DNA of 64,000 bases from WJMT01 sp964599635 (GTDB taxonomy: Bacteria; Acidobacteriota; Aminicenantia; Aminicenantales; Aminicenantaceae), in contig CAZRGM010000006.1 in the NCBI GenBank assembly GCA_964599635.1, positions 1 to 64,000 on the forward strand, read 5' to 3'. Below, one piece after another: positions 27,380-35,257 of the stretch; within the stretch, counting starts at the first letter, position 1, and the number at the start of each line of letters is the position of its first letter. Position numbers and translations under genes: made by a program. The notes below the pieces were generated by a model, which was not told the origin of the DNA, did not search any database, and saw only the letters and a list, made by a program, of their open reading frames with translations.

Positions 27380-27553
27380 TTACCTCATCATTTTCGCGCC
27401 GCATTTAGGGCAGGTCATCTGGTTGCAGGGAATCCCTCTTTTATGGGGAGCTTTTGTCCCGCATTCCGGGCAGACGCATTGTCCGCTGGGCCCGAAACCC
27501 TGGCCGCCTCTTCCGCGGCCTCCTCCTCCTGGCCTTCGGCTTTCTTGCTGCAT
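27380..27553 (-). CDS. 57-residue Gly/Arg-rich zinc-ribbon protein
   Basis: A small gene easily missed by length filters. ATG at 27553 with GGAGG 9 bases upstream; stop TAA at 27380-27382. Residues 1-24 are Gly/Arg-rich (RRPGGGGRGRGGQGFGPSG). The rest holds a CVCPECG knuckle (26-32), a CNQMTCPKCG knuckle (43-52) and a short basic end, giving a two-knuckle zinc or rubredoxin-like site. It lies between the CGGC and MBL genes, 24 bases after the first. Similar small CxxC proteins occur in NifX/MinD clusters; function unknown. Confidence 0.8.
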   Translation of the reverse strand: MQQESRRPGGGGRGRGGQGFGPSGQCVCPECGTKAPHKRGIPCNQMTCPKCGAKMMR

Positions 27554-27577
27554 GGGATTTTCCTCCGTTAATTCGGG

Positions 27578-28021
27578 TTAGTTATAGTCCTCCATGATTT
27601 TTCGATCTTCGTCCATTAAGGGACCTGCGATTTCCCTCATGTTTGTTTCTTCCCAAAACGGAAGCTTTTCATGGGCTTTCAGATATTTCAGAGGAATGGG
27701 ATGCGTTCCTATAATAACAGGGACGTGATAGTAAGTTTCGATAAATTGTTTGAAGTGACGGATATAAGGGCAGGGAGGGTAACCCACCACAAAGCCTGTA
27801 GCAAAGTGGATTGCTTCAGCTCCGTTTTTTATCATTTCTTCAGGAACATATTCAATATTTCCTCCTGGGCAGCCGCCGCAGGTCGAATATCCCACCACTT
27901 CAACGGGCTCATCTTTAGGGTATATGGAAAAAGCCCCCACTCGTTCTCTGAGGGAGCGGAAGCATTTTCCCCCTCCACAACTCTTATAGCGATCACATAT
28001 GATGATACCGATTTTTTTCAT
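27578..28021 (-). CDS. CGGC-domain protein
   Basis: A 147-residue protein with cysteine motifs CDRYKSCGGGKCFRSL near residues 9-24 and GYSTCGGCPGG near 45-55, and a third pair near GYPPCPYIRHF. This matches the CGGC domain family, predicted metal or cluster binding, of unknown function and frequent in anaerobes. Good AAAGGAGAT ribosome site; it starts 32 bases after the Mrp/NBP35 gene. Its place in the cluster supports a metal-cofactor role. Confidence 0.85.
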   Translation of the reverse strand: MKKIGIIICDRYKSCGGGKCFRSLRERVGAFSIYPKDEPVEVVGYSTCGGCPGGNIEYVPEEMIKNGAEAIHFATGFVVGYPPCPYIRHFKQFIETYYHVPVIIGTHPIPLKYLKAHEKLPFWEETNMREIAGPLMDEDRKIMEDYN

Positions 28022-28053
28022 TCTATCTCCTTTATCTGTGAGATAAACATATC

Positions 28054-28872
28054 TTATGATTTTTTTAAAGCTCTAATTTTATCCGCGATTTTCATAAAAG
28101 CCTTGCTGGCTGCTGAATCTGGATGTTTGTCAAGAAAAGATATTCCTTCATCCCCCAAAGCTACGATTTCAGGGTCAATAGGGATCGCTCCGAGAAAGGG
28201 AACCTTGAGCTGTTCAGCTGCCTTTTCTCCTCCGCCTTCTTTGAAAAGGTCGATTTTATACCCGCATTTTGGGCAGATCATACCGCTCATGTTTTCTATA
28301 ATGCCGAAAACTTCCAGGTTTAGCTTTCTGGCAAAGGACACGGCTTTTCTGGAATCCATAACAGAGACTTCCTGGGGAGTCGTCACAATAATGGCCCCTG
28401 TCGCAGGAATGAGCTGAGCTACGGAAAGGGGCTCATCGCCTGTACCGGGGGGAGAATCTATGATAATCCAATCCAGATCACCCCAATTAACGTCTCCAAT
28501 AAACTGCTGGATGGCTTTCATCTTCAAGGGTCCCCGCCATATGACAGGCATATCCTGATTTTCCAGCAAAAAGGACATGGAAATGATGGAGAGGTTTTTA
28601 TTAATAGGAACAGGCTGGATGGCGTCAGCTGATGCCTGAATCTTCTTGCTTTCCACTCCCATCATTTTTGCCAGATTTGGTCCATGTATATCCACATCCA
28701 GCAGACCTACTTTTAAGCCTTTTCTTGCAAAGGCGAGTCCAAGATTGGCAGAAACAGTGCTCTTTCCGACTCCTCCTTTTCCGCTAAAGACTAGAACACG
28801 ATTTCTGATTGTTTCCAATCTCCTCGTGACTTTTTCTCTTTGTTCTTTCATTTTATCTTCTTGGGATGCCAT
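28054..28872 (-). CDS. Mrp/NBP35-family Fe-S carrier ATPase
   Basis: A 272-residue P-loop ATPase that carries and transfers [4Fe-4S] clusters. It has the deviant Walker A FSGKGGVGKST near residues 33-43, DVDIHGPNLAKMMG, SPPGTGDEPLSVAQL, and the CPKC cluster-binding pair in MSGMICPKCG near 200. The start overlaps the end of the NifX-like gene by 25 bases, so the two are coupled. In Orange-protein systems an Mrp-type ATPase is a core partner, in some cases fused to a NifX domain. Confidence 0.92.
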   Translation of the reverse strand: MASQEDKMKEQREKVTRRLETIRNRVLVFSGKGGVGKSTVSANLGLAFARKGLKVGLLDVDIHGPNLAKMMGVESKKIQASADAIQPVPINKNLSIISMSFLLENQDMPVIWRGPLKMKAIQQFIGDVNWGDLDWIIIDSPPGTGDEPLSVAQLIPATGAIIVTTPQEVSVMDSRKAVSFARKLNLEVFGIIENMSGMICPKCGYKIDLFKEGGGEKAAEQLKVPFLGAIPIDPEIVALGDEGISFLDKHPDSAASKAFMKIADKIRALKKS

Positions 28873-29588
28873 TCGTTCACCTCGATATTATATTTTTTTA
28901 ATACATCCTTAATCTTGCCGCTCGCACCATGGATTGTTTTGATGTTTGCTGCTTGAAGAACTCTTTGTGCATTCGGCCCGATTTGACCTGTGAAAAGCAC
29001 ATCGACTTGATTTTCAGAGAGGAACTGAACTGATTTTGGCCCAACACCCTGTTGCAAGTTTTTGTTTGGATTATCCATGTATTTTATGCTTTTTGTTTGG
29101 GGGTCATAAATCAGGAAATAGAGGGCCCTTCCGAATCTTGGATCTATTTCATCTTCAATGCTGGTACCCTGAGCAGTAAAACATATTCTCATATCAGCAT
29201 TGATAGATTTCTCTTCAGAGAGCTGTGTCTGAGGGTCAGGCTGCGCTTTTCTATGGTGATGCTCACATAAGTCTCTTCCATGATCCAATTCATTGTTTAT
29301 AAATTTATCAATCACTTCATCAATACAGCCCTGTATTCCTATAATGGGTTCAATATTTTTTTGACGGAATAGGTCTTGTGCCCGCGAACCCATACCTCCA
29401 GCAATGACACAGTCCACATCCATTTCAGAAAGATAATGAGGCAGATATCCGGGACTGTGCCCAGGATTTTTGACCTCTTTTCTTTGGATGATTTTACCGT
29501 CGCTGATTTCCACAATTATGTAGTTAGTACATCTTCCAAAATGTGCGGAGACCTGGTTTCCTTCTGTAGATATAGCCAAGATCATCAT
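28848..29588 (-). CDS. Double NifX-domain (Orange-protein-like) cofactor protein
   Basis: A 246-residue protein with two tandem dinitrogenase iron-molybdenum cofactor (NifX/NifB) domains. Domain 1 is about residues 1-105 (MILAISTEGNQVSAHFGRC, VIAGGMGSRAQDLF); domain 2 is about 131-240 (ICFTAQGTSIEDEIDPRFGR, VDVLFTGQIGPNAQRVL). The linker holds CEHHHRK, a possible metal site. Single-domain relatives include the Mo/Cu-binding Orange protein. No nitrogenase genes are in the window. GAGGAG ribosome site; the gene overlaps the NBP35 gene. Confidence 0.88.
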   Translation of the reverse strand: MMILAISTEGNQVSAHFGRCTNYIIVEISDGKIIQRKEVKNPGHSPGYLPHYLSEMDVDCVIAGGMGSRAQDLFRQKNIEPIIGIQGCIDEVIDKFINNELDHGRDLCEHHHRKAQPDPQTQLSEEKSINADMRICFTAQGTSIEDEIDPRFGRALYFLIYDPQTKSIKYMDNPNKNLQQGVGPKSVQFLSENQVDVLFTGQIGPNAQRVLQAANIKTIHGASGKIKDVLKKYNIEVNEWHPKKIK

Positions 29589-29696
29589 TCACTCCTCATT
29601 TAGTGGTTTGTCCGTGTTACTTAATATCTGATTATAACATTTGGATAGATTCTTGTTTTCTCTCTTTACTTTTATAAGAATCGAAATAACACTGTA

Positions 29697-30071
29697 TCAC
29701 TTTTTCTTTTTAATTTCTTCAATTCTTTTTGAAATTTCTTCAAGTTCATTCTTTAAGTATTCGGACTGTTCCTTGAGCATTTTCATTTCATCTTCAACTG
29801 GAATGTTGGGTGTTTGGGTCGGATAAGCTGGGTAATTGGGAGCATTGGCGGGTCCAGGGGAATATCCCCAACCTCGTCCATAACCAAATCCCATGCCTCG
29901 TCCGTAGCCGTATCCCATACCTCTTCCGCGGCCAAGTCCCAAACCTCTTCCAAATCCTAAGCCGCCGCCTGGCCTTGTGTAACCCGGGGCATTATATCCA
30001 GTGCAGTAACCGAGTCCTCTTCCGGTTCCTGGCCCTTGACCTAACGGTCCTGTTCTATCTCCTGCTGGCAT
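29697..30071 (-). CDS. DUF5320 protein, Gly/Arg/Tyr-rich
   Basis: A 124-residue protein. The N-terminus MPAGDRTGPLGQGPGTGRGLG is the DUF5320 signature. The middle (about 40-70) consists of imperfect GRGxGxGYGRGMG-type repeats, and the C-terminus (about 95-124) is a charged coiled coil. AAAGGAGGTGAG precedes the ATG at 30071; the longer frame to 30104 lies inside the Fur gene's end. DUF5320 proteins regularly accompany NifX/NBP35/MinD genes in anaerobes; function unknown. It begins 5 bases after fur. Confidence 0.85.
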   Translation of the reverse strand: MPAGDRTGPLGQGPGTGRGLGYCTGYNAPGYTRPGGGLGFGRGLGLGRGRGMGYGYGRGMGFGYGRGWGYSPGPANAPNYPAYPTQTPNIPVEDEMKMLKEQSEYLKNELEEISKRIEEIKKKK

Positions 30072-30076
30072 AAAAC

Positions 30077-30529
30077 TCACCTCCTTTCCTGGCATTGTTT
30101 GCAAATGCCAAAGAATTCAAAATTATGATCCGTTATTTTAAAACCATGCATTTTTTGTAATTTTTGCTCTGTTCTTTTTATGAGTTCTAATTCTTCTTCC
30201 ACAAAATCTGAGTAATCGATTATTTTTCCACATTGAGTGCAGATGAGATGATGATGATGTGATTCTTCAGAATCAGTGATCAGCTCGTACTTATTTTCGC
30301 CTGAGCTGAGCGGTATTTTGTTGAGATATCCCATTCTTTCAAGAAGATCTAGAGTTCTGTACACAGTGGTCAATCCTATCCCGGGATATATCCTAAAAAG
30401 ATTCTGGTATATCTCTTTAGCACTCAAGTGCTCTGATGTTTTGCTTAAAAGATTAAGAATGGCTTCTCTTGGAGCTGTCCATCGTGAACCTCTGCCCCTA
30501 AACTGTCTTTTCCATTTATGAGCTGGCAT
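30077..30529 (-). CDS. fur: Fur-family metal-dependent regulator
   Basis: A 150-residue DNA-binding repressor. The winged helix lies at about 20-85 (SRWTAPREAILNLLSKTSEHLSAKEIY, GIGLTTVYRTLDLLERMGYL). The dimer/metal domain contains EESHHHHLICTQCGKIIDY and an end CxxC in FGICKQCQ, giving the His cluster and structural zinc site. Start is ambiguous between the ATG at 30529 and a GTG at 30538. Its promoter carries a near-perfect Fur box, so it most likely senses Fe2+ and represses itself and the cofactor genes behind it. Confidence 0.9.
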   Translation of the reverse strand: MPAHKWKRQFRGRGSRWTAPREAILNLLSKTSEHLSAKEIYQNLFRIYPGIGLTTVYRTLDLLERMGYLNKIPLSSGENKYELITDSEESHHHHLICTQCGKIIDYSDFVEEELELIKRTEQKLQKMHGFKITDHNFEFFGICKQCQERR

Positions 30530-30554
30530 GATGACCACTTTCTATTTTCTTATT

Positions 30555-30573
30555 GATAATGATAATCATTTTC
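30555..30573. promoter_or_regulatory. Fur box in the fur-cluster promoter
   Basis: GATAATGATAATCATTTTC differs from the classical 19-base Fur box GATAATGATAATCATTATC at a single position. It lies 6 bases downstream of the -10 element, over the expected transcription start, ideal for repression when iron is plentiful. Confidence 0.88.
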
Positions 30574-30579
30574 AATAAT

Positions 30580-30608
30580 ATTATAATTTTGATTGACTCT
30601 CTTGTCAA
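30580..30608 (-). promoter_or_regulatory. Consensus sigma-70 promoter of the fur cluster
   Basis: On the minus strand TTGACA (30603-30608), a 17-base spacer and TATAAT (30580-30585): full consensus in all 12 positions with ideal spacing. Start near 30573, inside the Fur box. Such a strong promoter is compatible with tight repression. Confidence 0.88.
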
Positions 30609-30627
30609 GTCAAGTATGTCAATGATT

Positions 30628-30717
30628 CTGAATTGTTCACGAGTTAAGGTGGCTGAAGATGCAAGGCGTGAAAGCAAAAAAAAGATGATTGTCGCTATTT
30701 TTGATGACTGGCTCAGG
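30628..30717 (+). repeat. Mosaic intergenic repeat, copy 4 (short)
   Basis: A 90-base copy that starts CTGAATTGTTCACGAGTTAAGG, has GAAGATGCAAGGC, then jumps to AAGATGATTGTCGCTATTTTTGATGACTGGCTCAGG, the other end of the family. The middle of the longer copies is missing, so this looks like an internally deleted element joining both ends. Confidence 0.65.
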
Positions 30718-30727
30718 TTATTTTAAT

Positions 30728-30757
30728 TTGACTAAAAAAAGTGAGAGGTTATATACT
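30728..30757 (+). promoter_or_regulatory. Candidate promoter for queF
   Basis: TTGACT (30728-30733), an 18-base spacer and TATACT (30752-30757), directly after the short repeat copy. A start near 30764 gives a leader of about 25 bases before queF. Confidence 0.6.
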
Positions 30758-30787
30758 TTTATAAAATGATTTAAGATTGGTGATAAG

Positions 30788-31204
30788 ATGCCTGAATATG
30801 GAGAAAAGGAAGCCAAAGCCGGTTTAAAAGTAAAGTTGCCTCCCCTAGAGACTTTTCCCAATCAATTTCCAGATTATGAAATCAAAATAGAGATCCCTGA
30901 ATTTACCTCAGTTTGTCCCAAGACAGGGCTTCCGGATTTTGGAAAAATCATCATCCGATACACGCCCAATAAAAAATGTCTTGAACTCAAATCAGTGAAA
31001 ATGTATATTCTTGCTTACAGGAACCTAGGGATATTTTACGAGAATGCCGTGAACCGTATTCTGGACGATGTGGTCAAGGCCTGTCGTCCTGTCAAAGCGG
31101 TGGTGACAGGAGAGTTCAATCCCAGGGGAGGGATTTCATCTGTGGTGGAAGCGGTCTATCCCCCTTCAGGTGAGAGGAAGGATGGGAGTGATTCAAAAAA
31201 ATAG
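30788..31204 (+). CDS. queF: 7-cyano-7-deazaguanine reductase (QueF)
   Basis: A 138-residue NADPH-dependent nitrile oxidoreductase that turns preQ0 into preQ1 in queuosine tRNA modification. The catalytic Cys is in TSVCPKTGLPDFG (Cys43), followed by the QueF motif ELKSVKMYI near 70-78 and FNPRGGIS near the C-terminus. This is the single-domain, short (YkvM-type) form. It begins the operon with the UbiA-family gene 18 bases behind. The other three precursor genes are 3 kb away on the opposite strand. Confidence 0.95.
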   Translation: MPEYGEKEAKAGLKVKLPPLETFPNQFPDYEIKIEIPEFTSVCPKTGLPDFGKIIIRYTPNKKCLELKSVKMYILAYRNLGIFYENAVNRILDDVVKACRPVKAVVTGEFNPRGGISSVVEAVYPPSGERKDGSDSKK

Positions 31205-31222
31205 CTTAGGGATACCAATCAA

Positions 31223-32101
31223 TTGAATACTAAAGGACTGGTCAGATCCGCCCGACCCAAGCAGTGGATTAAAAACTTTTTTATCTTTGCCCCTCTTATT
31301 TTTTCTCAAAATCTTTTTGATGTCCCTCTGTTGATCCGATCAGCCATTGCTTTTGCAGCGTTTTGTCTTTTATCCAGCTCTTTATATATTCTGAATGATA
31401 TTCGGGACCTAGACGAAGACAGACACCATCCTATTAAATCAATGAGGCCTCTGGCATCCGGAGAGATCAGCAAAACTCAGGCCTGGCTGGCTTTTGGTGT
31501 TCTCTTGATTTTGAGTATCGGGGTTTCTTTTCTGTTTCTGAATCAAAAATTTATGTTTGCGGCTTTGATTTATGTGATTCTCCAGTTTAGCTATTCTTAT
31601 GGACTCAAGCATGTCATCATCCTGGATGTTTTCATTATAGCGGCAGGGTTTATCATTCGGGTTATTGCAGGGGGATTTGTCATCAATATTCAAATCTCTG
31701 ACTGGCTTTTGATCTGTACTCTTCTTTTAGCACTGTTTTTGGCTTTGAGTAAAAGAAGACATGAGATGATTTTATTGGGCGAAGATGCGGTTAACCACAG
31801 GCCTATTTTAAGGGAGTATTCCCCTTATCTTCTGGATCAGATGATCGCAGTGGTCACAGCATCGACCGTGATTGCCTACTGCCTTTATACTATTTCTGAA
31901 GAGACTGTGTCTAAATTTGGATCGACCGAACTGATCTATACGGTTCCCTTTGTTATTTACGGAATTTTCCGTTATCTCTACCTTATTCACCAGAGGGCTC
32001 AAGGAGGCACACCCGAGACACTGATTATTAAGGATAAGCCTTTACTGCTCGATGTTTTTTTATGGATTGTGACTGCCGGAGTTATTATTTATGGGAGTTG
32101 A
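31223..32101 (+). CDS. UbiA-family decaprenyl-phosphate phosphoribosyltransferase-like protein
   Basis: A 292-residue membrane enzyme with about eight to nine helices. The N-terminus RSARPKQWIKNFFIFAPLIFS and the Asp motif ILNDIRDLDEDRHHPIKSMRPLASG (about 57-81) are those of decaprenyl-phosphate phosphoribosyltransferases (DPPR synthase group). These make prenyl-phospho-ribose, a donor for arabinose-type cell-surface sugars. Start is a TTG with a weak ribosome site, 18 bases after queF. In bacteria outside the actinomycetes the product's use is unclear. Confidence 0.82.
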   Translation: MNTKGLVRSARPKQWIKNFFIFAPLIFSQNLFDVPLLIRSAIAFAAFCLLSSSLYILNDIRDLDEDRHHPIKSMRPLASGEISKTQAWLAFGVLLILSIGVSFLFLNQKFMFAALIYVILQFSYSYGLKHVIILDVFIIAAGFIIRVIAGGFVINIQISDWLLICTLLLALFLALSKRRHEMILLGEDAVNHRPILREYSPYLLDQMIAVVTASTVIAYCLYTISEETVSKFGSTELIYTVPFVIYGIFRYLYLIHQRAQGGTPETLIIKDKPLLLDVFLWIVTAGVIIYGS

Positions 32102-32233
32102 GTCTGAAGGAAATTAATTATTTTTATATTTAAAATTAAATAAATTCTAAAAATTTTAATAAAATGTAATTTTGTCATCTTTAAGGGGGAGTAATAAACA
32201 AAAAATCATCTATAGATTCACCCTTTGTGGTGA

Positions 32234-34276
32234 TTGAATTATAAAAGTTTTTTTGGCAAAATCGATGAAAAAAAAGATAATTTCAAGATGCATCAAGATA
32301 TCTCAGATAAAAAAATTTTTATTTATTCAATAGGATTTTATTCTCTTCTTTTCCTGATTGAATTATATGCTGATTTTTTTAATTACATATCTGATTATTC
32401 AAAATGCAAGCTCTCTACAACTTTTATTACCAAAATCAAAGAAAGTCTGAGTCTCATCAGAATCAATATCGTCATATATGTGGGGTTGCTTCTTTTTTTA
32501 TATTTTTTGACTGCTTTACTGAATTATCACTATGTGAAACTTGCTTATAAAGCTCTGACAAAAAATAGAAAGGAATCTCGGATTCCCTTAAAAGCTTTTC
32601 TTTTTATGGGAATAAATGTGATGTTTATTTTTATTGTATATTCTTTAAACTTTACTATTTACCCATCCTCTAAGGTGACTCGATTTTTGAGTATTTTTTT
32701 AAATAATAATCATTATTTTATATATTATGTCATTTTTTTGGTATTTTTGGGACTTTATTTCTTAATATTTATTTTTTTGTGTTTTCGGTTTGGAACAAAA
32801 AAAATCAAAATAATTGCCCCATTTCTTATAGGCCTTATTCTTTTGTCTAATTTGGATCCTTGCTTTTATGCCAAAAATTTGTGGACAAATATTGCTCCAG
32901 GGAAGAAGATCAATTCGGGTCCGAATTTAATTTTTATAGGCATGGATTCTCTTAATCCTGACCATACAAAATATTTTGGTTATCCATACAACACCACTCC
33001 TCATTTGGATGAATTTATGGAGAAGAATTTAGTTTTTTCGAATTGTTATACTCCTTTGGCAAGGACCTTCCCTTCGTGGTATTCCATATTGACTGGTAAA
33101 TATCCAAAGAGTACAGGTGTAAGATATAATCTTATTAAAAGAAATTTTATATCTCCTGATGCAGTCACTATCCCTCAATATTTGAAAAATAATTACAATT
33201 ACTTTACTGCCTATTTTACTGACGAGACACGTTTCTGCAATATTACAACTGATGATGGATTTGATTATTTGAGACATCCTGTCATGGGAGTCAAGGATTT
33301 TATATTTGGCAATTTTCATGATTTTAGTCTGACAAACGTTTTTTTAAACAATCCTTTAGGATATAAAATCTTCAAATTTACTGATATCAATCGGGCAATC
33401 TATCATATGTATAATCCTCGTTTCTTTCGGAATGATTTATGTGAATTTGTGGATAAGTTAAAGAAAAAAGAAAGATTTTTACTAACTGTGCATTTTTGTG
33501 CTCCACATTGGCCCTATGATGCAAGTTCTCCTTATCCATATTTATTTGATACAAAAGAGAATGTTCAATACGGCTCTTATGATGGAACTTTAAAGATGGC
33601 TGATGATCAGGTTGGCAAATTCATAAAAGTATTAAAAAAGAAAGGATTGTATGATAATTCAATCATAATTATTCTCTCTGATCATGGAGAGACAATTGGT
33701 GGACATGGGACTAATTTGAAAGATAGCGCTCAGAATCGTATCCTTCTTACAATCAAGCCTCAATTCCAAAGTCTCCATAAAGAGATAAATGACCTAGTAA
33801 AAACCATAGATATAGCTCCTACGGTATACGAGTTTTTGAATATTGAAACTTCTCTTGATTTCGATGGAAAAAGTCTCCTTCCTCTTATAAAAGGGGGGGG
33901 AAAAATTCCAAGATACGATCCAATAATAATGGAAACAGGTTTTTCTATAGATACCCCAGGTGGCGCAGGACTCGCCCTTCAGGAAATGGTGACACAGGGG
34001 ATCGCTTTTTATGAGTTTGACAGGAGAGGTATTATTACAGTTCAGAAGAAATTTAATGATATATTAGTAAGAAGAAAGCAGAGAGCCTTACAGACCGCTG
34101 AATGGAAATTAGTATTAGAACCTCAAGTTAGAGGGGAGGATTTGTCCTTTAAGATACAATTGTTTTCTTTGAAAGATGATCCTCTATGCAAGAATGATGT
34201 CTCAGATAAATATCCAGAAATTTGTTCAGAGCTTTTCCAAAAACTTAGAAATCATTACAGAAATGAACTGCAGTGA
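32234..34276 (+). CDS. Membrane-anchored sulfatase-fold enzyme with Thr nucleophile
   Basis: A 680-residue protein with about five hydrophobic helices in the first 210 residues and a periplasmic alkaline-phosphatase/sulfatase domain from about 228. Metal site residues lie in IFIGMDSLNPDH (Asp238) and ILSDHGETIGGHG. Where sulfatases have Cys/Ser, this has ARTFPSWYSILTGKYP, placing Thr278 as nucleophile, as in phosphoethanolamine and phosphoglycerol transferases. It probably transfers or cleaves a phosphate ester on envelope lipids or glycans. Start is a TTG at 32234; an ATG at 32288 is possible. Locally more AT-rich than its neighbours. Confidence 0.78.
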   Translation: MNYKSFFGKIDEKKDNFKMHQDISDKKIFIYSIGFYSLLFLIELYADFFNYISDYSKCKLSTTFITKIKESLSLIRINIVIYVGLLLFLYFLTALLNYHYVKLAYKALTKNRKESRIPLKAFLFMGINVMFIFIVYSLNFTIYPSSKVTRFLSIFLNNNHYFIYYVIFLVFLGLYFLIFIFLCFRFGTKKIKIIAPFLIGLILLSNLDPCFYAKNLWTNIAPGKKINSGPNLIFIGMDSLNPDHTKYFGYPYNTTPHLDEFMEKNLVFSNCYTPLARTFPSWYSILTGKYPKSTGVRYNLIKRNFISPDAVTIPQYLKNNYNYFTAYFTDETRFCNITTDDGFDYLRHPVMGVKDFIFGNFHDFSLTNVFLNNPLGYKIFKFTDINRAIYHMYNPRFFRNDLCEFVDKLKKKERFLLTVHFCAPHWPYDASSPYPYLFDTKENVQYGSYDGTLKMADDQVGKFIKVLKKKGLYDNSIIIILSDHGETIGGHGTNLKDSAQNRILLTIKPQFQSLHKEINDLVKTIDIAPTVYEFLNIETSLDFDGKSLLPLIKGGGKIPRYDPIIMETGFSIDTPGGAGLALQEMVTQGIAFYEFDRRGIITVQKKFNDILVRRKQRALQTAEWKLVLEPQVRGEDLSFKIQLFSLKDDPLCKNDVSDKYPEICSELFQKLRNHYRNELQ

Positions 34277-34311
34277 ATATCAATAATCTATTTTGTGATG
34301 GTTTAAAAATC

Positions 34312-34941
34312 TTATTCCAGGTCATAAATTTTATGAAGCTGGATTGAAATTCTTATATTTTTGAACCCCCTGATTAAAGATTCCTTAAGCAGACTCACTC
34401 CTTTGTCCAGACTCCATTTTTCATTGGATTCAGGCTGAAGCAGAATGGGGACTTTCTTTGGAAAGGCATTCCTCATTTTTTGAATAACCTCCAGATCCAG
34501 TTCCTGACTCACCACCAGCTTTACTTCTTTGGCTTTGTCTGTGAATTCGGTTCGAAAGAAATATTCAGGCGGTTTGGGAGATAGTGTGTACCAGTCCACA
34601 GGAAGGTCCTGGTATTGAGTGGCATTGGTTTCAATCTGGATTTTCATCCCCATTTTTTTTAAGGCCTCTGTGAGCTCTTTTAAATCCTGCACAAGGGGTT
34701 CCCCTCCAGTCAGACAAACCCACTCGGATGGAAATTTCTTATTTTCTTTTTTCACTCTTTTTATTATTTCCTCAACACTGACCTTCTTCCCACCCTTCCA
34801 GGCGTATTTGGTGTCACAGAAGTCACACCTGAGATTGCATCCGGTCAGTCTGATGAATAGAGTAGGTTCTCCCTGGCGCAGACCTTCCCCCTGGATGGAC
34901 GAGAAGATTTCAGTTATCTTCAGAGTATGTGGCTGAGGCAT
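34312..34941 (-). CDS. queE: 7-carboxy-7-deazaguanine synthase (QueE)
   Basis: A 209-residue radical SAM enzyme that makes CDG from 6-carboxytetrahydropterin. It has the N-terminal IFSSIQGEGLRQGEPTLFIRL, the cluster motif CNLRCDFCDT (about 34-43), and LTGGEPLVQ near 80. It overlaps the end of queD by 32 bases, so queC-queD-queE are a coupled operon with queE last. Confidence 0.94.
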   Translation of the reverse strand: MPQPHTLKITEIFSSIQGEGLRQGEPTLFIRLTGCNLRCDFCDTKYAWKGGKKVSVEEIIKRVKKENKKFPSEWVCLTGGEPLVQDLKELTEALKKMGMKIQIETNATQYQDLPVDWYTLSPKPPEYFFRTEFTDKAKEVKLVVSQELDLEVIQKMRNAFPKKVPILLQPESNEKWSLDKGVSLLKESLIRGFKNIRISIQLHKIYDLE

Positions 34942-35257
34942 CTTCAGATTCCCAAACAGTGACAGATTTAACTGGAAATTTCTTTTTTAATTCTCTGAAA
35001 AAATGCTGGGATAGATTCTCTGCTGAAGGATTGAAGTCATACACTTCATTTAAGAAAGTATGGTCAGGCATCAGTTCATTAAGAGCCTGTTTGATGACTT
35101 TAAAATCAATCCCAATTCCAATTTTATTCAGATTTTTCACGGAAACCTGAACTTCTACATGAAAGGTATGCCCGTGTAATTTTTCGCATTTTCCTTCATA
35201 TCCTTTTAATAAATGGGCAGCCTGGAATTTATCTCTGACTTTAAGTGTCCAGCTCAT
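34910..35257 (-). CDS. queD: 6-carboxytetrahydropterin synthase (QueD)
   Basis: A 115-residue zinc enzyme of the PTPS/QueD fold converting dihydroneopterin triphosphate to CPH4. Zinc His and catalytic Cys lie in FQAAHLLKGYEGKCEKLHGHTFHVEV (His15, Cys26, His30 and His32). The conserved DFKVIKQALNELMPDHTFLN follows, and the family Glu lies in VTVWESEDAS. It overlaps queC by 4 bases and queE by 32. Confidence 0.94.
   Translation of the reverse strand: MSWTLKVRDKFQAAHLLKGYEGKCEKLHGHTFHVEVQVSVKNLNKIGIGIDFKVIKQALNELMPDHTFLNEVYDFNPSAENLSQHFFRELKKKFPVKSVTVWESEDASATYSEDN

Noticed and set aside
27300..27581. Plus-strand ORF of 93 codons with Pro/Leu-rich product
   Set aside because: Antisense to the zinc-ribbon gene, which has the better ribosome site and two cysteine knuckles.
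27671..28417. A 248-codon plus-strand frame
   Set aside because: It is antisense to the CGGC and NBP35 genes, both of which have clear family motifs and ribosome sites. Its product has no recognisable domain.
28848..29588. Evidence for nitrogen fixation
   Set aside because: The NifX-type protein and ferredoxin-ATPases might suggest it, but nifHDK, nifE/N and nifB are absent here, and such double NifX proteins are common in non-fixing anaerobes.
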